The translations under genes were made by a program, and so were the position numbers. The notes beneath the pieces are model-generated. The model did not search any database. It was not told the origin of the DNA and saw only the letters and a list, made by a program, of their open reading frames with translations. A stretch of 64,000 bases of DNA, from contig NZ_LT629777.1 in assembly GCF_900105475.1 (NCBI RefSeq), positions 3,596,001 to 3,660,000 of the forward strand, in the 5' to 3' direction. Of this stretch, positions 39,945 to 48,304 are shown in pieces (the first letter of the stretch is position 1; every line of letters starts with the position of its first letter). This stretch comes from Pseudomonas asplenii. GTDB taxonomy: Bacteria; Pseudomonadota; Gammaproteobacteria; Pseudomonadales; Pseudomonadaceae.

Positions 39945-40943
39945 TTAACGAGCACTCGCCCAGCGCTTGTAATCCGCCGGCGTCATCCCTGTCAGTTGGA
40001 TAAACGCCCGTCGGAACGAGGTTTCTTCACTGTACCCACACTTGAGCGCCACCTGCTTGACGCTGGCGCCCGGGGTCTCCAGCAGCACGCACGCCGTTTC
40101 GATCCGCACGCGGGTGATAAAGGTCTTGGGCGACTCGTTGCTCAGTTCCTTGAGGCGTCGGTGCAAGGTTCTTTCGCTCAGGTTCAACGCGCCGGCCAAG
40201 CCTTCGGCAGTCACGCCCGGGTTGATGTGGCGGATGATCTGTTCGGCCTGCAGCAACAAGGGATCGGCCGCGTTGATAAACCCCCGGGGCGCATAGATTG
40301 CCTGCGGCAGCGGCAGGCTGTCGGCCACCGAGACATCGGCCGCCAACTTGGCAACCGCAGGGCCGGCCTGGCGGCGGATGACATGCAGGGCCAGGTCGAC
40401 CCACGACAACGGGCCGCCGGTGGTGATGACGCCATCCTGTTCTTCAACCGCCGTGCCCCAGACGGTCTGTGCCCTGGGAAAACGCTGTTTGAAGGCATGG
40501 TGCAGCCACCAGGTGGTGGTGCAGCGTCGGCCATCGAGCAGTCCGGCTTCGCCCAGCACGAAGGTGCCGGCACAGGCGGCACCCACCAATACGCCGTGCT
40601 TGTGCTGCTCCTGGAGCCAGAGCGCCGCCTGGCGTATCGAATCCGAGAGTGGCGGCAATTTATCCGCGCCCAGCGCCATGCCGGTCACCAGGGCGACCTC
40701 GCACTCGGCCAGTTCATGAAAAGAACCATCCACCGGAATCAAGCGGCCCTGAGGGTCGCGCAGCGGGCGGCCATCCGCGCTGACGATGTTCGTCTGGAAG
40801 GACACCCGGTCGGGATCCGGCAGGCTCGCCACCGTTCCTTCCGGCGGCGAGCGCAGCGCCTGATTGGTGATCCAGAAGAGGTCGGCCAGGCCGGTGATCG
40901 CAGACAGCAGGCTGCCTTCTACCGCGATGATCGCAATGCGCAT
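39945..40943 (-). CDS. GlxA-family AraC-type transcriptional regulator
   Basis: 332 residues. The N-terminal DJ-1/PfpI-like domain (about 1-190) includes GAACAGTFVLGEAGLLDGRR, with the nucleophile-elbow-like Cys. The C-terminal AraC domain has two HTH motifs (TAEGLAGALNLSERTLHRRL and VKQVALKCGYSEETSFRRAF). Divergent from the alpha/beta hydrolase-azoR-yciI operon across 128 bp, so it is probably its regulator. The signal sensed is unknown. First gene of ordinary GC content right of the island. Confidence 0.87.
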   Translation of the reverse strand: MRIAIIAVEGSLLSAITGLADLFWITNQALRSPPEGTVASLPDPDRVSFQTNIVSADGRPLRDPQGRLIPVDGSFHELAECEVALVTGMALGADKLPPLSDSIRQAALWLQEQHKHGVLVGAACAGTFVLGEAGLLDGRRCTTTWWLHHAFKQRFPRAQTVWGTAVEEQDGVITTGGPLSWVDLALHVIRRQAGPAVAKLAADVSVADSLPLPQAIYAPRGFINAADPLLLQAEQIIRHINPGVTAEGLAGALNLSERTLHRRLKELSNESPKTFITRVRIETACVLLETPGASVKQVALKCGYSEETSFRRAFIQLTGMTPADYKRWASAR

Positions 40944-41071
40944 GGGAAGGTTGGCTCGGTGAGGGTGGCAGGTTTGGCGAGTTTTACATGAAACATGTCT
41001 TGTTTGCCATCTGATGCCATTGCCGGGGGCTCTATAGACTTTGTCCCATCAGTAGATCAGAGCAATTTGGC

Positions 41072-41932
41072 ATGAATTCATTCACTCGTTCGCACCACTC
41101 CGCTGGGTTTCAGGCCAAGCATGGTTTTTCTGCCTTCAAATGGTTGAGTCAACTGGCAGCCGCTGTCGGGTTGGCGACCCTGGTCGGCAGCGTTCCGGCT
41201 GTTGCCGCTCCAGCTCTCGCTCCCACGACTGTGCGCAATATCGTCCTGGTGCATGGGGCCTTTACCGATGGTTCCAGTTGGGCGCAGGTGATTAGCCGGC
41301 TGCAGGCCATGGGCTACCACGTTACCGCCGTACAGAATCCGCTGACCTCGTTGGCCGATGACGTCAGCGCTACCGAACGGGTGTTGCGTCGGCAGAAGGG
41401 CGATGTGTTGTTGGTGGGGCATTCCTGGGCAGGTGCGGTGATCACTCAGGCGGGCAACGGCGCGCAGGTCAAAGGCCTGGTCTACCTCAGTGCGCTGGCG
41501 CCCGATAGCGGCGAGTCGGTGGCGGATCTGCTGTCTTCGCTCAACGCGCCCATGGATGGCCTGGTGCCGGATGCCCAGGGCCTGGTCTGGCTGGACGATC
41601 CCCAGGCGTTTCATCAGGTGATGGCCGCAGACCTGCCCATGGCTCAGGTGAACGTATTGGCCTCGATTCAGCAACCCATCGCTGCTGCCAGTTTTTCCGG
41701 AAAGATCCAGCACGCGGCGTGGCACGACAAGCCCAGTTGGTATTTGCAAACGGAGAGTGACCATGCGCTACGGCCGGCGGTGCAAAAGGCCATCGCCCAG
41801 CGAATAGGCGCCAAGGTCACTTCGATCGATTCCAGTCACCTGTCGTTGCTCTCGCATCCCGATGAGGTGGCGATGTTGATAGATAAAGCGGCACGGGAAG
41901 CCGCAAAGCCTGGAAATAGCCTGTTTCAGTAA
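41072..41932 (+). CDS. Secreted alpha/beta hydrolase
   Basis: 286 residues. The N-terminus has a hydrophobic stretch after basic residues (LSQLAAAVGLATLVGSVPAVAA) that fits a signal peptide cleaved near residue 48, so the product is probably periplasmic. The mature part has VLVHGAFTDGSSW (oxyanion HG), the nucleophile elbow VGHSWAG, and a catalytic His in SSHLSLLSHPDEV. This is the salicylate esterase/hydroxynitrile lyase-like subgroup. First gene of a three-gene unit with azoR and yciI. Substrate unknown. Confidence 0.85.
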   Translation: MNSFTRSHHSAGFQAKHGFSAFKWLSQLAAAVGLATLVGSVPAVAAPALAPTTVRNIVLVHGAFTDGSSWAQVISRLQAMGYHVTAVQNPLTSLADDVSATERVLRRQKGDVLLVGHSWAGAVITQAGNGAQVKGLVYLSALAPDSGESVADLLSSLNAPMDGLVPDAQGLVWLDDPQAFHQVMAADLPMAQVNVLASIQQPIAAASFSGKIQHAAWHDKPSWYLQTESDHALRPAVQKAIAQRIGAKVTSIDSSHLSLLSHPDEVAMLIDKAAREAAKPGNSLFQ

Positions 41933-41960
41933 TTGATCAGTCCCTGAACGTGAGGTTTAC

Positions 41961-42590
41961 ATGAATATTCTGCATATCGATTCCAGCATCCTGGGTGGCG
42001 GTTCCGTAACGCGGGACCTGTCTGCCGCCGTTGTCGCGCAACTGAGTGCCCGCCATCCCGAGGCCAAAGTGACGTACCGCGACCTGGCCGAAAATGAAAT
42101 CCGCCATCTGAGCGGCGCCATCGCCGCAGGCTTCCGCCAGCCTGGGGGCGGCGAGTGGGATGAGGCTACGGTGCATGAGCACCAGGTTTCCGAAACGCTG
42201 GTGACCGAGTTTCTGCACAGCGATCTGCTGGTGATCGGTGCGCCGATGTACAACTTCTCGGTATCGAGCCAGTTGAAAGCCTGGCTGGACCGCATCGCTC
42301 AAGTGGGGCGGACCTTCAAATACACGGAAAAGGGCCCGGTCGGCCTGTCGGCGGGCAAACGTGTGATCGTCGTTTCGGCGCGTGGCGGTTTCTACGCCCA
42401 GAGTCCTTTTGCCCACATGGATTTCCAGGAGAACTACCTCAAGGCGTTCTTCGGTTTCCTGGGGATTGGCGATGTGCAGTTCGTCCGCGCCGAAGGGGCG
42501 TCGAAAGGCGACCAGGTGCGGCAGCAGGGCATCGAACAGGCCAGGGCCGCGATTGCCGAGGTGGTCAATGGTGTGTCGGTTTCTGCCTGA
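41961..42590 (+). CDS. azoR: FMN-dependent NADH-azoreductase
   Basis: 209 residues, flavodoxin-like fold. NILHIDSSILGGGSVTRDLS is the FMN phosphate loop, and GAPMYNFSVSSQLKAWLDRI is the family signature. It reduces azo dyes and quinones by two-electron transfer and probably protects against electrophiles. 28 bp after the hydrolase gene; ribosome site GAGGTTT. Likely controlled by the divergent GlxA-type regulator. Confidence 0.92.
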   Translation: MNILHIDSSILGGGSVTRDLSAAVVAQLSARHPEAKVTYRDLAENEIRHLSGAIAAGFRQPGGGEWDEATVHEHQVSETLVTEFLHSDLLVIGAPMYNFSVSSQLKAWLDRIAQVGRTFKYTEKGPVGLSAGKRVIVVSARGGFYAQSPFAHMDFQENYLKAFFGFLGIGDVQFVRAEGASKGDQVRQQGIEQARAAIAEVVNGVSVSA

Positions 42591-42616
42591 TTTCCCACGA
42601 TAACGAGGATTTCCCC

Positions 42617-42925
42617 ATGATATTTGCCATTACGCTGAGCTATATCCGCCCTGTGGATCAGGTCAAGGTTCATCTGGATGCCCACAAGGCGTGGCTGGTC
42701 CAGCATATCCAGGCGGGCACTATCCTGTTCGCCGGGCCTCTTGAGCAGCAGAGCGGTGGATTCATTCTCGCGCAAGGGGAGCACCTTGCCGATATCCAGA
42801 AAATACTGGACGAGGATCCCTTCGCGGTTTACCAACTGGTGACGTTCGATATCCAGCGTTGTGAGCCGGCGATCCGTTCCAGTGCTTTTCCCGAGCAATG
42901 GGCGCCGGGGGCGAAGGCGATCTAG
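42617..42925 (+). CDS. YciI family protein
   Basis: 102 residues, ferredoxin-like alpha+beta fold. MIFAITLSYIRPVDQV, HKAWLVQHIQAGTILFAGPL with the conserved His-Asp pair region, and DPFAVYQLVTFDI match the YciI/YCII family, some members of which act as dehalogenase-like or peroxidase enzymes. It is last in the hydrolase-azoR operon, so a detoxification role is plausible. Its stop overlaps the convergent AraC gene end by 4 bp. Confidence 0.85.
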   Translation: MIFAITLSYIRPVDQVKVHLDAHKAWLVQHIQAGTILFAGPLEQQSGGFILAQGEHLADIQKILDEDPFAVYQLVTFDIQRCEPAIRSSAFPEQWAPGAKAI

Positions 42926-43743
42926 ATCGCTGCCCGTAACTCCCTCGGCGACAATCCGTAATGCTTGCGAAACCGCACGGCAAAGCGTGACGCCGAGGCA
43001 TACCCGCAGGCCGCAGCAATCTCGCCAATCGGTCTGGTCGTGGTCTGCAACCACTGCAGCGCCATGCCCAGGCGGACGTTCTCCAGGATATGGCTGAAGC
43101 TGTCGTCCTCATTCGCCAACTGGCGTCGCAAGGTCGAGGCGCCCAGGTGCAGGCGTTCGGCGACATCCGCCACCGTCCAGTCCCGTGCTGGTGCGCTCAT
43201 GACGATCTGCTGCACGCGTTCGCACAGCGGATCGTGGCGGTCCAGCAGCACCGGGGCGGCCCAACCACCCAACGTCAACGCCAGCAGCACCGCCTCCGCG
43301 TAATGAATACGCAAGGCCTGCGGCGCATCGGTGTTGATGGCCTCCAGCAGACTTTCCCAGGCACGGCTGGTGTGCCGGTCCAGCGGCACGCAGAGTTCCT
43401 GTGGTGCCGTCCTGGTGTGTTGGGCATTGACCTGCTGGCTGTGACGGGCGCTGAAGGCGCGCAGCAGTTCCGTCGGGAAGCTCACCGTATCGGCAATGTA
43501 GTAGCCCTGCGTACCGGGAAAGTTACTGATCGTCAGTTCACGCCCTGCCGGCAGCAAGATCAGGTGTTTCGAGCCCACACGCATCTGCCGGTCATCCCAG
43601 CTCATCAGTTTTTCACCCTGTCGAATCCGGCACAGGGTGGTGACGAAAACCGGCACCCGTTTCAGCGCATGGGGCTGCCGGGCCTGGATCACGCTGGTGC
43701 CGAGGCGGCTTTCGTGATGTTGGGGGCCGGCAGGTGCGTTCAT
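42922..43743 (-). CDS. AraC-family transcriptional regulator
   Basis: 273 residues. The N-terminal cupin-like sensor (AraC-binding type, FVTTLCRIRQGEKLMSWDDR) is followed by a C-terminal pair of HTH motifs (WTVADVAERLHLGASTLRRQ; IGEIAAACGYASASRFAVRF). ATG 43743 follows the ybhB-like stop by 1 bp (TGAGATG), so translation is probably coupled. An upstream in-frame extension overlaps the neighbouring gene and is rejected. Confidence 0.86.
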   Translation of the reverse strand: MNAPAGPQHHESRLGTSVIQARQPHALKRVPVFVTTLCRIRQGEKLMSWDDRQMRVGSKHLILLPAGRELTISNFPGTQGYYIADTVSFPTELLRAFSARHSQQVNAQHTRTAPQELCVPLDRHTSRAWESLLEAINTDAPQALRIHYAEAVLLALTLGGWAAPVLLDRHDPLCERVQQIVMSAPARDWTVADVAERLHLGASTLRRQLANEDDSFSHILENVRLGMALQWLQTTTRPIGEIAAACGYASASRFAVRFRKHYGLSPRELRAAI

Positions 43744-43744
43744 C

Positions 43745-44290
43745 TCAAGGGCGTCCGTAGGTGGCGGTGAGTGTGGCTTTGCCCAGGGCATTGGCATTGA
43801 GCAGGTAGCCAACCAGAGCGCCGCTGGACTGTTCGTCGACCGGCAGTTTATCCGTCTTCAGGGCCCAGACGGTGAATTGGTAACGGTGCGGCTTGTCACC
43901 CGGCGGTGGGCAGGCACCGCCGAAACCGGGTTGGCCGTAGTCGGTGCGACCCTGCACGGCGCCGGCGGGCAACTGGCCGCCAACACTGCCGGCACCGGAA
44001 GGCAGTTCGTGGGTGGTGGCGGGGAGGTTGGCCACGGTCCAGTGCCACCAGCCGCTGCCGGTCGGGGCATCGGGGTCGTAGGCGGTGATGGCGAAGCTTT
44101 GGGTGCCCGTCGGGGCGTTCTGCCAGGACAACTGTGGAGAAGTGTTACCGCCGGTGCAGCCGAAGCCCTGGAAGACTTCACGACTGGTCAGCGGCTTGCC
44201 GTTGCTGATGTCGTGGCTGGTGACAGTGAAGTCGGCGGCCTGGGCGGTGAAGCTCAGGCCGAGGGCGGCGAGGAGGAGTGGAGTTTTCAT
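43745..44290 (-). CDS. YbhB/YbcL-type (Raf kinase inhibitor-like/PEBP) periplasmic protein
   Basis: 181 residues with signal peptide MKTPLLLAALGLSFTAQA. The mature part is a PEBP fold: SREVFQGFGCTGGNTSPQLSW, AITAYDPDAPTGSGWWHWTV (ligand pocket DPDAP, H) and GGACPPPGDKPHRYQFTVWA. Bacterial members have no agreed function. Operon with the following AraC regulator. The 44291-44598 gap upstream has no gene but a REP-like GTGGGCAAGCCCAATCGCC at about 44449. Confidence 0.88.
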   Translation of the reverse strand: MKTPLLLAALGLSFTAQAADFTVTSHDISNGKPLTSREVFQGFGCTGGNTSPQLSWQNAPTGTQSFAITAYDPDAPTGSGWWHWTVANLPATTHELPSGAGSVGGQLPAGAVQGRTDYGQPGFGGACPPPGDKPHRYQFTVWALKTDKLPVDEQSSGALVGYLLNANALGKATLTATYGRP

Positions 44291-44598
44291 GGTGCGCTCG
44301 TCTTTGGGGGGATAAGGCGAGTCTATGGGCTGGCAGGGAGGCATGTTGTGCCGGGGTGCTCGGTGATTGTGCCGAAACGCTCGGAGGTTTGTGGGCGGAC
44401 TCAGGGTTATTGGGGTGGCTGGGTTTGCGACTGCTGCGCAATCGAGCGTGGGCAAGCCCAATCGCCGCAGGGGAGTGGCAGGCTCATTGATCACCGGGGA
44501 GGTCTTGGCATGATGGCGCAGGTTGGCTCGCTTGCCATCCAGTGCTGGAGTCAGGCTGGGGAGGGGAGAGCCTGGCGCAGGGCCAGGCTCTGGGTGGA

Positions 44599-45501
44599 TC
44601 ATTTGCGCTTGAACAGCTTGCCGAAGAGGCCGGCGATGGCCACCAGGCCGAGGATGATGAACTTCTTGAACGCCAGCAGGGCGACGCCGATCTTGGCGAA
44701 CAGGCCGGCTTTGGCCGCAATCCCCCCCGCGACCAGGGCAGCCAGGCCGTACGGTGCCAGCTTGTCGGTCTTGGAGTCGTAGTCGGCGTAGCGGTTGCCG
44801 TCGGTGAAGTTGGTGAAAGCGAGGATCTTCGGCGTTTCCTGCTTGATGGTCTGCAGGTCGGCCATGGCCGCCACGGCGTTGAGTTCAAGGACGCCCTCGC
44901 GGCCCAGCACGCGGATGCTGTAGTTCAGGGTGGTCTGCTGGGCGTCGTCGGCCTTCAGCTCGCGGGCCCAGTACATCTTGTGGGTGGCCTGGTCGTAGCT
45001 CGGTGGCTCGGCCCAGCCCAGCAGTTGCAGGCCGGCGTAACCCTGCTTGCGACGTTCCTTGTTGTCTTCCTCGTCATCGGCCTGCATCTGCTTGAGCAGG
45101 TCGGCGTAGTCGATCTTGGCCGCGTCATCGTCGGAAATATGGCCGTCGTTCTTGTAGCTGATAATGACCCCCCAGCCATTGTCCGCCAGCGGGCTGACGG
45201 CGGTGGGGATGATCATGCCCAAGGTCTTGTTGCCTGGCGGGTTGCCCCAGGCTTCGGTCAACAGGCGTTCGGTGTCAGCCGGCGACAGGTAATAGAACTC
45301 GTTGTTCAGTTGCAGGGTGGCAATGCCGCTGGGCAGGGTGATGGTGCCATGTTGCTGCTTGAGCGTGGCGAGCCACTGCTCGGCGCTCTGGTGCGGTTGT
45401 TCACTGGCAGCTGGCGCAGGCGCTGGGGAGGTGGCGGCAATGGCGGGCAAAGTGGTTGCGCTGAGCAACACGGCCACCAACAACTGGCGCAGGTGTTTCA
45501 T
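44599..45501 (-). CDS. DUF2167 membrane protein
   Basis: 300 residues. An N-terminal signal peptide (MKHLRQLLVAVLLSATTLPAIA) is followed by a mostly periplasmic DUF2167 domain (ITLPSGIATLQLNNEFYYLS, WGVIISYKNDGHISDDDAA, NYSIRVLGREGVLELNAVA) and C-terminal hydrophobic helices (LAALVAGGIAAKAGLFAKIG; IILGLVAIAGLFGKLF) ending in basic FKRK. Function unknown. Single gene. Confidence 0.85.
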   Translation of the reverse strand: MKHLRQLLVAVLLSATTLPAIAATSPAPAPAASEQPHQSAEQWLATLKQQHGTITLPSGIATLQLNNEFYYLSPADTERLLTEAWGNPPGNKTLGMIIPTAVSPLADNGWGVIISYKNDGHISDDDAAKIDYADLLKQMQADDEEDNKERRKQGYAGLQLLGWAEPPSYDQATHKMYWARELKADDAQQTTLNYSIRVLGREGVLELNAVAAMADLQTIKQETPKILAFTNFTDGNRYADYDSKTDKLAPYGLAALVAGGIAAKAGLFAKIGVALLAFKKFIILGLVAIAGLFGKLFKRK

Positions 45502-45673
45502 CGTAGTCCCTTACATTTTGAATTAATTTGTTCGGAAGAATAACCGAAAGGACTGGTCAATCGCCAGATTTTCGTGTCTGACCCTGGCGGGGCGTCGTGG
45601 ATTGATAAGTGTCGGGCCGAGAGCCCAGCACCCGCGGGTCCGACCTTGTGGGGTGGACCTGGGGTGAGGTGAT

Positions 45674-45988
45674 TCAGGGCTTGGACAAGGCGAGGTCAAT
45701 CGCGGCGATCAGTTTTCCCAAGTCCTTTGAGGGTGTTTTGTGGATGACTCCGAACAGATAGGCACGCTGTTCGTCTTCATCGCCCATGTCCGCGAAAAAC
45801 GTTTTCAGCTTCACTCCCAATACATCAGCAAACAGAAACAGAGTTTCGACGCTGGGGGTGTAGCTGCCGGTTTCGAAACGGCTGATGGTTTTGGGGTCAA
45901 AACCGGTTCTCTCGCCAAGTTCAGCCTGAGTCAGCCCCGCTACCTTGCGATAGCGTCTAATGGCCATACCCAAACTTGAAATTTCCAT
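45674..45988 (-). CDS. XRE-family helix-turn-helix regulator
   Basis: 104 residues. HTH at about 8-62 (IRRYRKVAGLTQAELGERTG, FDPKTISRFETGSYTPSVET), then a short helical tail. The start is set at MEISSLGMAIRR (45988); a 16-codon extension exists but is AT-rich leader. Two palindromes upstream suggest autoregulation. No partner gene is adjacent. Confidence 0.82.
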   Translation of the reverse strand: MEISSLGMAIRRYRKVAGLTQAELGERTGFDPKTISRFETGSYTPSVETLFLFADVLGVKLKTFFADMGDEDEQRAYLFGVIHKTPSKDLGKLIAAIDLALSKP

Positions 45989-46030
45989 CGCTCGATTCCC
46001 ATTTAGAATCAAGAACTTAACGATAAATCT

Positions 46031-46084
46031 TTGCATTACGCAACACCATGATTCATCACCTTCTATTGCATAATGTGATGCAAT
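46031..46084. promoter_or_regulatory. Palindromes upstream of the XRE gene (candidate operators)
   Basis: TTGC-ATTAC-GCAA (46031-46043) and ATTGCAT-AATGTG-ATGCAAT (46065-46084) share the TTGCAT core and lie 43-96 bp before the XRE start. Their similarity to each other supports one binding protein. Confidence 0.5.
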
Positions 46085-46427
46085 TCGTAGAATCGACGGG
46101 TCGGACAGGTATTTGGTGATCGGGTTTCAGATGGCGGTTTTTATGAGGCGGGAAATGCTGGTATTTCCCGGAAATTTATGCAGCCAGCACCTGATCGCGC
46201 CTTCAGGCGTCTATTTCGCGGGTTAACGGCGAGCCATGTTTCGATTTGCCGGTAACCTCGGTTTAATTCTAGTTGATCTTCGTCGAAGTTCTGCCGAACA
46301 GCGTGGCGTTGCCCGGTCGTGGACTGGGCGTGTTGCGGGTTGTCGAGGCGAACGGACGCTTGTTTCCCTGGGGAGGGCTGCCCTGGTCGAGCGCTTCAAC
46401 CGGTAACTGCCCAAGTGAACTGAGCTC
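46085..46427. other. 343-bp intergenic region
   Basis: Holds one perfect hairpin, CGGGAAAT/ATTTCCCG (46149-46170), and no recognisable gene. It presumably includes the promoter of the PAS-GGDEF-EAL gene. Confidence 0.5.
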
Positions 46428-48146
46428 ATGGACGAAACGTATCGCAAGGTAGTGGATGCAGCAGCGATTTTTTCCGAGACGGATCTGAACGGGCGGATCA
46501 CCTACGTCAATGATCGGTTCTGTGCGATTTCCGGCTACAGCCGTGAGGAGTTGTTGGGACAGAACCATCGACTGCTCAATTCCGGTTTTCACCCCCCCGA
46601 ATTTTTTGGCGAGATGTGGCGCACGCTGTCCCTTGGGCAGGTCTGGAGGGGCGAGGTGTGCAACCGCGCCAAGGACGGTTCGCGGTACTGGCTTGACAGC
46701 ACCATGGTGCCCCTGTTGGACGAGGCGACGGGGCAGGTGCGCAAGTACCTGTCGATCCGCTTCGATGTCAGTGAAAAGCTGCGTCTGCTGCATACCTTGC
46801 AGTGGCGGGTCGGGCATGACGTGCTGACCGGCCTGCCCAACCGGGCCTTTCTCTCCGAACTGTTGAATCAGTCCCTGGACTTTGCCCGGCGTGAGCACAT
46901 TCCATTGGCGGTGTGTATGCTGGATCTCGATGGCTTCAAGGCGGTCAACGACAGTTACGGGCATGCTTGTGGCGATGCGCTGTTGGTGGAGGTGGCCGCG
47001 CGGTTGCGCGGCATCATGCGGGGCGAGGATGTGGTCGCACGCCTGTCGGGCGACGAGTTCGTGCTGATTTTGCGTTACGTGCGCGACAGCCAGGAATTGC
47101 AGGCCACATTGCAGCGGGTGTTATGGGCGGTTTCGGCGCCGTATGCGATTCATGAACAGGACATTCATGTCTGTGCCAGCATCGGCGTGACCGTGTTTCC
47201 GGACGACGACGAAGACCCCGACACCTTGTTGCGTCACGCCGACCAGGCGATGTACCTGGCCAAGCAGGGTGGGCGCAATCGTTTCCATCTGTTCGATGTG
47301 TCCCTGGACCGGGAGGTCAGGGCGACTTACCAGAGTGTGGCGTCCATGCGTCGGGCACTGGAGGCGGACGAACTGCGTCTGGTCTATCAGCCCAAGGTCA
47401 ACCTGCGTACCGGCCAGGTGGTCGGTTTCGAGGCGCTGGTGCACTGGCAAAGCCCGCAACGGGGCTTGCTCGAACCCCACGAGTTCCTGCCGCTGGTGGC
47501 GCAGACGGATGTCATCGGCGAGATCGGCGAGTGGGTCATCGACCGGGTCCTGGCGCAGATACAGGCCTGGCGGCGGACGGGGTACAACTGGCCGGTGAGC
47601 CTGAATATCGCCGCGCGGCACTTCCAGCGCGCGGACTTTGTCCCTCGGCTACAGGCGTTGCTGGCCCGTTATGCCGAGGTTCCGGCGCAGATGCTGGACC
47701 TGGAGATCGTCGAGTCGGTGGCCATCGAAAATATTCAGCGGGTGAGCCAGTGTCTGCAAGACTGCCAGGCGCTGGGGGTACGGTTTTCCCTGGATGATTT
47801 CGGTACCGGTTATTCCTCGCTGAGCTACCTCAAGCGTCTGCGGACCCAGACCATCAAGATCGATCGTTCCTTTATTCGCGATATTCTCCACGATCAGGAC
47901 GATTTGGCCCTGACCAAGGCGGTGATCGGCCTGGCCCGGGCCTTTGGCCGGGAGGTGATCGCCGAAGGGCTGGAGACCGCTGAGCAGGGACGGCTGCTGA
48001 TCAGTCTGGGGTGTGACGTGGCGCAGGGCAGCTTCGTTGCTCGTCCGATGGCGGCGCAGGCGGTGCCGGCCTGGGTCGCGTCATTTGTCCCCTCGCCGTT
48101 ATGGCATGCGCCACCCGATCCCGTGGCAGGATTTGTCTGCGAATAG
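46428..48146 (+). CDS. PAS-GGDEF-EAL cyclic-di-GMP protein
   Basis: 572 residues, no TM helix, so cytosolic. PAS at about 10-120 (TYVNDRFCAISGYSREELLG); GGDEF at about 125-285 with SGDEF (207-211), a tolerated variant of GGDEF, and an RGED I-site five residues before it; EAL at about 300-555 with EAL itself (335-337), LDDFGTGYSSLSYLK and KIDRSF, all residues for phosphodiesterase activity. It may both make and break c-di-GMP. Its place near a psl-like operon is suggestive, because such polysaccharides are controlled by c-di-GMP. Confidence 0.9.
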   Translation: MDETYRKVVDAAAIFSETDLNGRITYVNDRFCAISGYSREELLGQNHRLLNSGFHPPEFFGEMWRTLSLGQVWRGEVCNRAKDGSRYWLDSTMVPLLDEATGQVRKYLSIRFDVSEKLRLLHTLQWRVGHDVLTGLPNRAFLSELLNQSLDFARREHIPLAVCMLDLDGFKAVNDSYGHACGDALLVEVAARLRGIMRGEDVVARLSGDEFVLILRYVRDSQELQATLQRVLWAVSAPYAIHEQDIHVCASIGVTVFPDDDEDPDTLLRHADQAMYLAKQGGRNRFHLFDVSLDREVRATYQSVASMRRALEADELRLVYQPKVNLRTGQVVGFEALVHWQSPQRGLLEPHEFLPLVAQTDVIGEIGEWVIDRVLAQIQAWRRTGYNWPVSLNIAARHFQRADFVPRLQALLARYAEVPAQMLDLEIVESVAIENIQRVSQCLQDCQALGVRFSLDDFGTGYSSLSYLKRLRTQTIKIDRSFIRDILHDQDDLALTKAVIGLARAFGREVIAEGLETAEQGRLLISLGCDVAQGSFVARPMAAQAVPAWVASFVPSPLWHAPPDPVAGFVCE

Positions 48147-48304
48147 CTCTTTGAGAGTGTCAAAGGCTTCGCGGCGGCTCGAAGCCTCGGTCCATCCCAT
48201 TGGATAACGCTGCGCTGCGGGTGCCGCGAAACACGCCGGATGCAATTTCGCCCCTGCTCCGCTAGCATTAGCGGTCTTCCGCTTTCCAGATGCGACGGTT
48301 ATCG

